A program made the translations under genes and the position numbers. This document shows positions 17,360 through 24,020 of a stretch of DNA of 44,239 bases, piece after piece. Source of the stretch: Moraxella oblonga NBRC 102422 (GTDB lineage: Bacteria > Pseudomonadota > Gammaproteobacteria > Pseudomonadales > Moraxellaceae); NCBI RefSeq assembly GCF_001598275.1, contig NZ_BCYQ01000021.1:1-44239 (forward strand), written 5' to 3'. Positions within the stretch are counted from its first letter, which is position 1; each line of letters begins with the position of its first letter. The notes beneath the pieces were generated by a model. That model worked only from the letters and a program-made list of their open reading frames with translations. It had not been told where the DNA came from and did no database searches.

Positions 17360-17661
17360 TTCTACCTTTGATAAATGATGAGCTGTAGGGTGGCATGATG
17401 TTTACCCTGTGATTTTTTGTGAATTTAATTTTTTCGCCCCAAATATGGTTTTTAAGCTGTAAGGTGTGTATAACGCATCGTTTTTAAACCTGTAACGGTA
17501 CATACGCATGTACACCTTATGTTTGATTGCAAAAATGGATTGAACAAGGTTAATCAAAATCCAACCTTTTAATCCAAAGGTGCGTACAACGCACTATTTT
17601 CAAACACTTTAAAGGTATGATACGCACCTTATGCTAAATAAATCTTACGATAGTTTTGGGG
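17360..17661. repeat. Non-coding region with two related inverted-repeat elements
   Basis: About 300 bases without a gene, between convergent genes. It holds two related palindromic elements in the same orientation, 17461-17520 and 17577-17632. Each begins AAGGTG-GTA and ends ACACCTTAT or GCACCTTAT. The second has perfect 10-bp terminal arms, AAGGTGCGTA (17577-17586) and TACGCACCTT (17621-17630), and the first an imperfect version. They look like REP-type or small MITE repeats that form hairpins. A weak hairpin (AGGGT/ACCCT followed by a T-run, about 17387-17418) may terminate the plus-strand operon. Confidence 0.8.
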
Positions 17662-18450
17662 TTATATATAAAAACCCGCCATTAAAAGCTCTTCATAAGT
17701 TTTATAATCCGACTTTTTAATGGCGATGGCTTTGATTTCTTTATCAGACGGACGGACTTTTTCAAATTCTTGTTCAGACAATCCAGTTGTTTCTATAAAT
17801 TTTTTGAGCAAGCGTTTTGATTCACTGCGTCCATAGCCGATTGTGTTTTGACTAATAAAAAATAAAGATGCCAATGCCCATTCATTATGATATAGGCGAT
17901 AATTGGTAAGCAATATTTTTAATAAATAGGATTCATGATAACTTGGAGATGGGTAGGGGCAATGCTTATTCAATGTTGTTTCGGCATATTCTTTGGATTC
18001 AAAAATATTATATCCTTCCTCCATTTTCAAGTAATCCAAAACATCTAAGCGTATTCGTAACACCGCATAATGGTCATACATGTACCCCACAATATGACCA
18101 ATCATTTCTGTATCAAGTGGCGTTAATGTGCAGTAGCCATACCAATCCAAGCCAAATTGCTCTTGTATTGCTTTGGCAAATTGATGTAAAGATTCCTGAT
18201 TAAATGCTGATAATAACTCTAAAAAACTGTCGTTATCCAATGGTTTTACCCACGCTTTATCATCGCTTTTTAATAAAATGCCAATTAAATTTTTGATTTG
18301 CTCATTAGACAATGGCGTTCCGTCTTTTAATAGTAAAGGTGGTAGGGCATTTAATTGGGTTTCATCAGGAAATTCGGGAGCTCTGATACGCAAGCCTTTG
18401 ATTTGCCAAGGGGGTGTGATTAAAAGGCTGGGGATTGCTGGGGTTGTCAT
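17662..18450 (-). CDS. Unknown cytosolic protein (possible DUF4132-like fragment)
   Basis: A 262-residue soluble protein without signal peptide or membrane segment. The N-terminal WQIKGLRIRAPEF and LPPLLLKDGTPLSNEQIKNLIGILL recall the segment that follows the repeat region in large WGR/DUF4132 proteins. This is a weak, remembered resemblance, and the rest (about residues 70-262, mostly helical, with an Arg/Lys-rich GYGRSESKRLLKKF stretch) gives no further clue. If the resemblance holds, the gene may be a shortened relative of a much longer protein. It is AT-rich, on its own transcript, and bracketed by the palindromic repeats on one side and the purH terminator on the other, which fits an acquired or relict gene. 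Confidence 0.6.
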   Translation of the reverse strand: MTTPAIPSLLITPPWQIKGLRIRAPEFPDETQLNALPPLLLKDGTPLSNEQIKNLIGILLKSDDKAWVKPLDNDSFLELLSAFNQESLHQFAKAIQEQFGLDWYGYCTLTPLDTEMIGHIVGYMYDHYAVLRIRLDVLDYLKMEEGYNIFESKEYAETTLNKHCPYPSPSYHESYLLKILLTNYRLYHNEWALASLFFISQNTIGYGRSESKRLLKKFIETTGLSEQEFEKVRPSDKEIKAIAIKKSDYKTYEELLMAGFYI

Positions 18451-18524
18451 TGGGATTGTCTATAAAACACAAAGTGAATTTTATTATAATCAAAATGGGC
18501 GGTGGTTGCAAGGCGATTTCCCAA

Positions 18525-18561
18525 TAAAATAAGGCTTTAATCAAATTAAAACCTTATTTTA
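18525..18561 (-). terminator. Terminator of purH
   Basis: A 17-base stem (18525-18541 with 18545-18561, one G-U-type mismatch) and a three-base loop lies just beyond the purH stop codon. The minus-strand sequence ends in a T-rich tract. Confidence 0.75.
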
Positions 18562-18570
18562 TCCGTTGGA

Positions 18571-20127
18571 TTAATGTCTAAAATGTCTCATGCCTGTAAA
18601 GACCATGGCAATACCATGCTCATCGGCAGCGGCAATAACTTCTTCGTCACGCATAGAGCCACCAGGTTGGATAATGCACTTGATGCCAGCCTTGCCTGCA
18701 TTGTCAATGCCATCACGGAATGGGAAAAATGCGTCTGATGCCATGACTGCACCCTCCACAGGCAGTCCTGCGTGTTCGGCTTTGATGATGGCAATACGAG
18801 CGGAGTTCACACGACTCATCTGACCTGCACCAATACCGATGGTTTGGCGGTTTTTGGCATAGACGATGGCGTTGGATTTGACATATTTGGCAACTTTCCA
18901 TGCAAAAATCAAATCATCAAGCTCTTCTTGGCTAGGCTGACGTTTGGTAACGACTTTTAGGTCGGATTTGTCAATCATGCCCAAATCTTGATCTTGCACC
19001 AAAAGCCCGCCATTGACACGTTTATAGTCAAGCTGTGGCGTGCGTTCGTTGATGGCGGGCAGTTCGCCACAGGTAAGTACACGCACGTTTTTCTTGGTGG
19101 CGGTGATGTCTAGCACGCCATCTGCTACACTTGGGGCGATGATGACTTCCACAAATTGACGTTCAATGATGGTTTTGGCGGTTTCAATGTCAAGCTCACG
19201 GTTGAAGGCGATGATTCCACCAAAGGCACTTTCTGGGTCGGTGGCATAGGCTAGGTTGTAAGCGTCCAAAATGCCATCTAGGGAAACTGCTACGCCACAA
19301 GGATTGGCGTGTTTGACGATGACACAGGTAGGTTTTGCAAAAGATTTGACGCATTCCAATGCCGCATCGGTATCGGCAATGTTGTTATAAGACAGCTCTT
19401 TGCCTTGATGTTGAATGGCGGTGGCAATTGAGGCTTCTTTTGTGTCTTTTTCAACATAAAAAGTGGCTTTTTGGTGTGGGTTTTCGCCATAACGCAAATC
19501 TTGAGCCTTGATAAGTTGGGTGTTAAATGTACGAGCAAAATCAGCATTTTCACCCAATTTTTTACCAAAGAAATTGGCAATCATACCATCATAATGGGCG
19601 GTATGTTCAAAGGCTTTGACCGCTAAATCAAAACGAGTCTCAAAGCTGATACCACCATTTGCAAGCTCATCAAGCACACGTCCATAGTCGGCAGGGTTTG
19701 TTAAAATCGTAACGTGAGCATGATTTTTGGCAGCAGAGCGTACCATTGCAGGTCCGCCAATGTCAATGTTTTCAATGGCATCTTCCATACTGACGTTGGG
19801 GTTGGCAACGGTTTGGGCAAAGGGATATAGGTTTACCGCCACCACATCAATACAGTCAATGCCATGCTCTGCCATCACATCATCATCTGTGCCACGTCTG
19901 CCTAAAATACCTCCGTGAATCTTGGGGTGTAAGGTCTTGACACGACCACCCATCATCTCACTAAATCCTGTGTGTGAGCTGACTTCAATGGCGTCAACAT
20001 CATTATCTTTGAGTAATTTGAATGTGCCACCTGTGGACAAAATGCCAAAACCATGGGCTACTAGACCTTTGGCAAGCTCAATAATGCCTGTTTTGTCAGA
20101 AACGGACAAAAGTGCGAATTTTTTCAT
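18571..20127 (-). CDS. purH: Bifunctional AICAR transformylase / IMP cyclohydrolase
   Basis: Catalyses the last two steps of de novo IMP synthesis: formyl transfer from 10-formyl-THF to AICAR, then ring closure. The N-terminal IMP cyclohydrolase (MGS-like) domain begins [21 protein letters not shown] and includes STGGTFKLL and [16 protein letters not shown]. The C-terminal transformylase contains the catalytic KHANPCGVA and ends [29 protein letters not shown]. Its 518 residues fit the family (529 in E. coli). The frame opens to 20166, but ATG 20127 has an AGGAG ribosome site and the conserved N-terminus; the upstream part overlaps the fis terminator. A strong terminator follows. The order fis-purH is typical for this family of bacteria. 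Confidence 0.97.
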   Translation of the reverse strand: MKKFALLSVSDKTGIIELAKGLVAHGFGILSTGGTFKLLKDNDVDAIEVSSHTGFSEMMGGRVKTLHPKIHGGILGRRGTDDDVMAEHGIDCIDVVAVNLYPFAQTVANPNVSMEDAIENIDIGGPAMVRSAAKNHAHVTILTNPADYGRVLDELANGGISFETRFDLAVKAFEHTAHYDGMIANFFGKKLGENADFARTFNTQLIKAQDLRYGENPHQKATFYVEKDTKEASIATAIQHQGKELSYNNIADTDAALECVKSFAKPTCVIVKHANPCGVAVSLDGILDAYNLAYATDPESAFGGIIAFNRELDIETAKTIIERQFVEVIIAPSVADGVLDITATKKNVRVLTCGELPAINERTPQLDYKRVNGGLLVQDQDLGMIDKSDLKVVTKRQPSQEELDDLIFAWKVAKYVKSNAIVYAKNRQTIGIGAGQMSRVNSARIAIIKAEHAGLPVEGAVMASDAFFPFRDGIDNAGKAGIKCIIQPGGSMRDEEVIAAADEHGIAMVFTGMRHFRH

Positions 20128-20152
20128 AAAAACTCCTAGATAGAAATTCAAC

Positions 20153-20174
20153 AAAAAACCCGTCAAAAACGGGT
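20153..20174 (-). terminator. Hairpin terminator between fis and purH
   Basis: ACCCGT (20158-20163) and ACGGGT (20169-20174) form a six-base stem with a five-base loop. On the minus strand it is followed by a T-run. It terminates or attenuates transcription from the prmA-fis operon before purH. Confidence 0.8.
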
Positions 20175-20180
20175 CTGTGA

Positions 20181-20426
20181 TTACAATAAGCCATGTGTTT
20201 TCATTTTGGCACGCAATGTACCACGATTTAGACCCAGCATTTTGGCGGTCTTGGATTGGTTGTGATTGGTGTGTTTTAGTAGGCTAATCAATAGCGGTTT
20301 TTCTAATTCGTGCAAAAATAACTCGTACATGTTTGTGGTGTTTTCACCTGCCAGATTGTGTAGGTAGTCATGTACGGCTTGTTCAACATGGTGATACAAT
20401 GCTGATTGGGATTGCGTGTTATTCAT
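20181..20426 (-). CDS. fis: DNA-binding protein Fis
   Basis: Nucleoid-associated regulator that binds DNA as a dimer, bends it, and affects rRNA promoters, recombination and replication. The 81-residue protein has the Fis C-terminal helix-turn-helix [25 protein letters not shown], preceded by a dimer-forming helix ([21 protein letters not shown]). It is shorter than E. coli Fis (98) because the N-terminal beta-hairpin arm is reduced; this is common in the Moraxellaceae/Pseudomonas type. It lies 15 bases after the zinc-ribbon gene and before a terminator. The dusB gene usually found just upstream of fis is absent here. Confidence 0.93.
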   Translation of the reverse strand: MNNTQSQSALYHHVEQAVHDYLHNLAGENTTNMYELFLHELEKPLLISLLKHTNHNQSKTAKMLGLNRGTLRAKMKTHGLL

Positions 20427-20441
20427 AATGGATTGGTATGA

Positions 20442-21512
20442 TTAGTAAAAAGGTTTAATGTCTACGGTAGAAACAAATTTGGCGGTATTGATGGTAAACA
20501 TGGCACGTTTGTGTTGTCCGCTCAATAGACTGTTTTGGGCTTCAAATACATAATCTTTGGTAGTAACCACAAAATCACCAAGTAATGCACCATTGACATC
20601 TTTGGCTGTAACTACAAAGTTAGGAAATAGTGTGGGGTCATTACCTTTGTTTGTGATAACAACAACGATGTTGGTGGTGTAGTTTTCGCTAGTATGTGTA
20701 GATTCAATGCTGATATTGGATAGCTCTGCTTTTGGAATGGTGCAAGGTGCGATAGCACACACACTTTCTAGCACACTTGCTTGGGAGGGGTTTTTGGCGA
20801 TTGTGTTGATGTTGAAAAAGACGTACTGGATAGCCAACACCGCCAATAACAAAGCACAACCCAAAAGCCAAAGAAGTTGGGAAATCATTGAAGTTTGGCT
20901 GGCGATTTCTTGGGCGGTTGGGTCTTTTTTGGCGAGAATACGACTAAGACCAACATTTTTTCTGGTTCTTGGGGTGGTAGCTACAGGGATAAAATCATCA
21001 AAATCAATCGCTGTTTGGGCGGTGCTGGCTGTACGTGCAACACTGTTTTGGGTGGCGACGCTGGGTTTTGAGTCATCAAGCAAATCACGCACCCAAGATT
21101 CGTCATCTTGTTGGGATTTTTGTTCGTCTAGGGTGCTGGTTATGGGCTGTTGGATATGTACATCACTATTTAAAAAGCTGTCTAGCTCGTTGTCAGAAAA
21201 AGCCACACTGACGGGTTTTTCTTCTTCTCCAAACATATCATCGTGAATGACATCGCCTGTGGGTGCAGGTTTTTCTCGTTTGGTGCGTCTTTTGGGCTGT
21301 TCTGGAACTGGTTCATTGGCAATGGCGTTGAATGCGTCTAGGTTTACCCCTGCTTTTTTATTTTCTTGTTCTGGTGCGATTAGATGGTCATTGAGTAAAA
21401 AAATCTCTTGGCAACGTCCGCACCTTGCTTTTGCATTAGGCTCGCCCAGTTTTGCTTCTGGCATGGGGTAGGTAGCGTGGCAACTTGGGCATTGGGTTTT
21501 TAGTTGGCTCAT
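20442..21512 (-). CDS. Zinc-ribbon DUF3426 membrane protein
   Basis: 356 residues. The N-terminal MJ0042-type zinc ribbon has Cys8-x2-Cys11 and Cys31-x2-Cys34 around CPSCHATYPMPEAKLG. A long low-complexity, acidic and Ser/Thr-rich linker (about residues 45-205) follows. A single membrane segment (212-233) leads to a periplasmic DUF3426-type domain (about 240-356) of beta-sandwich character. Such proteins commonly sit between prmA and fis in gammaproteobacteria; their function is not established. Here the gene is between prmA (41 bases upstream) and fis (15 bases downstream), probably one operon. Confidence 0.88.
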   Translation of the reverse strand: MSQLKTQCPSCHATYPMPEAKLGEPNAKARCGRCQEIFLLNDHLIAPEQENKKAGVNLDAFNAIANEPVPEQPKRRTKREKPAPTGDVIHDDMFGEEEKPVSVAFSDNELDSFLNSDVHIQQPITSTLDEQKSQQDDESWVRDLLDDSKPSVATQNSVARTASTAQTAIDFDDFIPVATTPRTRKNVGLSRILAKKDPTAQEIASQTSMISQLLWLLGCALLLAVLAIQYVFFNINTIAKNPSQASVLESVCAIAPCTIPKAELSNISIESTHTSENYTTNIVVVITNKGNDPTLFPNFVVTAKDVNGALLGDFVVTTKDYVFEAQNSLLSGQHKRAMFTINTAKFVSTVDIKPFY

Positions 21513-21553
21513 TATTTTATTCCTAATATGTCGTGAAAATCACCCAACAAGGC

Positions 21554-22477
21554 TTAGCGTTTGGTGGCGGACAAACGATACCAATGGCGGTCATCGGCAT
21601 TGTCATAATGATAAGGTATGTCCATATCAAAGGCGATTTGGTAGGCGTTCATCACGTCATTGACTTGATTTTCAATCAATCCTGCCAATACGATAGAGCC
21701 TTTATTTTTTAATAGGGTAGCAAAATAAGGGGCAAAATGAATGAGTGGTTTGGCTAAAATATTGGCAGTAATGGTATCAGCTTGAATGCTGTTTTGTTCT
21801 TGATAAATTTTAAATTCTTCGGGCAAAAACGCCAAAAGTTTGTCCTCAACACCGTTTAATTTGGCGTTTTGGCGAGTAGCAAGGATTGCTTGTGGGTCTA
21901 TATCTACCGCTAGGACTTGTTTTGCTCCCAGCAGTAACGCCCCCACACCAAGCACACCAGAACCACAACCGTAGTCAATCACTACTTTGTCGGTCAAATC
22001 CTGCTCGGTGAGCCAGTCAAGACATAGGCGAGTGGTGGCGTGATATCCTGTCCCAAAGGCAAGTCCAGGGTCTAATATCAAGTTGGCGGCGTTGGGGTCT
22101 GGGGCTTCTAGCCACTGCGGTACAATCCATAAATTATTGGCACAAGGTACAGGCTTGTAGTGTGTCATCCATTCACGAGTCCAATCCTTGTCGTCAAGTA
22201 CAGATAGCCATACACGACTTGCTCCAACTTCGGCACTGACTTCTTGGGCGAGATGTTCAAAGTCCATTTGGGCAAAACGGTCATCTGTGTTGGTGTCAAA
22301 GATGGCGGTTAAAATGACATCGCACCAAAGTGGCTCTTCGTTTGGCATGGGTTCAAAAAGTGGTTCATCACCTGCATCTTCAAGCAAAATAGAAACTGCT
22401 TCGGCTTCATAAAAGAGTGCTTCTGCCAGTTCAACTTGCTCTTTGGTGAGTTGTAGGTGAATTTGTTGCCATGCCAT
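21554..22477 (-). CDS. prmA: Ribosomal protein L11 methyltransferase
   Basis: SAM-dependent enzyme that trimethylates lysines and the N-terminus of ribosomal protein L11. The N-terminal substrate-recognition domain begins MAWQQIHLQLTKEQVELAEALFYEAEAVSI. The methyltransferase domain carries the SAM loop VVIDYGCGSGVLGVGALLLGAK and the following acidic residue (LAVDIDPQA), then the TANILAKPLI motif. Its 307 residues are close to E. coli (293). It heads the minus-strand set prmA / DUF3426 gene / fis. Upstream lies a non-coding gap and then a decayed gene. Confidence 0.95.
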   Translation of the reverse strand: MAWQQIHLQLTKEQVELAEALFYEAEAVSILLEDAGDEPLFEPMPNEEPLWCDVILTAIFDTNTDDRFAQMDFEHLAQEVSAEVGASRVWLSVLDDKDWTREWMTHYKPVPCANNLWIVPQWLEAPDPNAANLILDPGLAFGTGYHATTRLCLDWLTEQDLTDKVVIDYGCGSGVLGVGALLLGAKQVLAVDIDPQAILATRQNAKLNGVEDKLLAFLPEEFKIYQEQNSIQADTITANILAKPLIHFAPYFATLLKNKGSIVLAGLIENQVNDVMNAYQIAFDMDIPYHYDNADDRHWYRLSATKR

Positions 22478-22612
22478 AACAATGCCCTAATTAATGTGTC
22501 AATGTGGTCAATTATTAACCAAGTAAAAATTTTACCCATTTTAACAAAAAATAACGCATTTGCAAATGGTATTTTGTCAAATTTGTGGCGTTTGTGCGAT
22601 GTGTGGGTGTGT

Positions 22613-22843
22613 TTACAGCACATTTACCTGATATACATCATCATCAATGCTAATGCTAAGTCTGTCGCCTGTATTGAGCTTGCCCACACCTTTGGGTGTG
22701 CCTGTCATGACGAGGTCGCCTGCCTGCACACCATATAAATCATCAAGATAATCAACCAGATATTCTAATGAATACATCAGTTTGTCAGTAGTGTCGTTTT
22801 GGCGGAGTTCATCGTTGATACTTAGGCTTAGGTGATAAGTTTT
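22613..22843 (-). pseudogene. C-terminal remnant of a fumarylacetoacetate-hydrolase-family gene
   Basis: Reading the minus strand from about 22843 to the TAA at 22613-22615 gives an intact FAH-family C-terminus. It includes LSLSINDELRQ, an LEYLVDYLDDLYGVQ segment, and the family-specific GDLVMTGTPKGVGKLNTGD. The frame is closed by a stop codon at 22856-22858, so only about 75 residues remain. The N-terminal two thirds, including the metal-binding site, is missing, and no start codon or ribosome site precedes it. It is a truncated and presumably non-functional gene. The breakpoint lies next to the first ~100-bp direct repeat. Confidence 0.85.
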
Positions 22844-23075
22844 TTTGTAAAGGGTTTAAATGTGCCAAGCCAGCACGCTCCCTTATTTTAACAAGATTTA
22901 CAAAACCAATCTTATTCTCAACTTAAAATCACAACTTATTGATATAAATTTTTAAGATGTGGGCGAGAATTGCCATGCACCTGATAAAAATCAAACAGTT
23001 GCATAAAGTTGCGATTGGTATAAAATCAGGCTATTCCAAGTTTTTTGGCTTTTTTGTTTTAAGTTTAATAAAAAC
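22844..23075. repeat. Non-coding stretch carrying direct repeat copy 1
   Basis: A ~99-bp sequence at 22912-23010 recurs in the same orientation at 23904-24003, with about ten substitutions and one single-base gap. It begins TTATTCT-AACTTAAAATCACAACTT and ends AGTTGCATAAAGTT. The rest is AT-rich with no gene. The copies bracket the lipoprotein gene 23118-23807. Confidence 0.85.
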
Positions 23076-23102
23076 AAAAATGCAAGTCATACTTGCATTT
23101 TT
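23076..23102 (-). terminator. Terminator of the lipoprotein gene
   Basis: Perfect 12-bp stem AAAAATGCAAGT (23076-23087) with ACTTGCATTTTT (23091-23102) and a three-base loop, followed by a T-run on the minus strand, 15 bases beyond the stop codon. Confidence 0.9.
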
Positions 23103-23117
23103 TGTCAAAATTATCAT

Positions 23118-23807
23118 TTAGTCAAAAATCTTGCCAATGGCTTGAAATGGTAAAGTTACCACGTCAAATGCTACTGCAAAAGGAAATAAGACCAATTTTT
23201 GGATAGGGTCACTCTCACCTTGTCGGTAGGTGGTTTGCTCTTCGTGGGTGTAAATGCTGACAGGGTAGGCACGACTAAGTGTGTGCAGGCTGGCTTGATT
23301 GTTGACGGCGGGGTAAGACAGACCTTTTAGAGGAATGCTAAAACAAAAACTTTGAGCATTAAGTGACTTGTCGCTGTAAGAAGTGCATTCTTCTACATTG
23401 TTTTGCAAAAAGAAATTCAACTCTTGATTACTCACGTCATCTTTGAGCTTGGTGTATTTAAAAGCAAGCTCGCCTGTAAATTGTCCGTCATTATTTTGTG
23501 AATAAAATTCTAACGGTTTGGTGAGTTTGATGTGTTTTGGGTCAAGGCGAGTGAGCAAACGTTCAAATTGTCCACCACCTTCGGTCAATACATAGCTGTG
23601 TTTTTGTCCCACAATCACCACCGCATCGGCAGGCAATCCTTGCATGGGTAAGGTTGGTTTGCCAAAAGCAAGGACGGTGTCATTGACGAGTGTTTTTTGT
23701 ACTTGTTTGGTCGTCATACCCCCTGAATCTTTGGAAAGTAGTGAGTGAGTGGCACAACCAGACAACATCATGGTAGCAGTCAGTAAAGCAACGGCAAATT
23801 TTTTCAT
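23118..23807 (-). CDS. Outer-membrane-type lipoprotein, YceK/YidQ-like C-terminus
   Basis: A 229-residue lipoprotein with signal KKFAVALLTATMMLSGC, a strong lipobox (LSGC) and acylated Cys18. Asn/Ser-rich, mainly beta-type sequence follows, with two further Cys (EECTS and FCFSIPL). The last 25 residues, KLVLFPFAVAFDVVTLPFQAIG, recall the proline-containing amphipathic ending of small YceK/YidQ lipoproteins. That resemblance is weak evidence. The frame opens two TTG codons earlier, but GGAG is eight bases before ATG 23807. A good promoter and a strong terminator show a single-gene transcript, and the gene is flanked by ~100-bp direct repeats. Confidence 0.82.
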   Translation of the reverse strand: MKKFAVALLTATMMLSGCATHSLLSKDSGGMTTKQVQKTLVNDTVLAFGKPTLPMQGLPADAVVIVGQKHSYVLTEGGGQFERLLTRLDPKHIKLTKPLEFYSQNNDGQFTGELAFKYTKLKDDVSNQELNFFLQNNVEECTSYSDKSLNAQSFCFSIPLKGLSYPAVNNQASLHTLSRAYPVSIYTHEEQTTYRQGESDPIQKLVLFPFAVAFDVVTLPFQAIGKIFD

Positions 23808-23844
23808 CAACAAATCTCCACATTTTTTATAGGGGATATGTTAG

Positions 23845-23873
23845 ATTATAATGTATTTGCCAACGCTTGTAAA
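23845..23873 (-). promoter_or_regulatory. Sigma70 promoter of the lipoprotein gene
   Basis: On the minus strand TTTACA (23868-23873) and TATAAT (23845-23850) are separated by 17 bases, a near-consensus promoter about 38 bases upstream of ATG 23807. Confidence 0.75.
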
Positions 23874-23903
23874 CATATAAAGTTGGGTTGCTGTTAAACT
23901 ATT

Positions 23904-24003
23904 TTATTCTTAACTTAAAATCACAACTTATTGATTTAAATTTTTGAGATGTAGGGGGAAATTGCCATATATCCTGATAAAAATCAAATAGTTGCATAAA
24001 GTT
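23904..24003. repeat. Direct repeat copy 2 (~100 bp)
   Basis: Second copy of the repeat at 22912-23010, same orientation, about 90% identical. It lies between the 3' end of the TamA-like gene and the promoter of the lipoprotein gene. Confidence 0.85.
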
Positions 24004-24020
24004 TAGATGGTGTATAAGTT

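Noticed and set aside
22457-22738. Plus-strand 93-codon ORF across the prmA upstream region
   Set aside because: It lies opposite the FAH remnant and the prmA start, has no ribosome site and an implausible protein composition.
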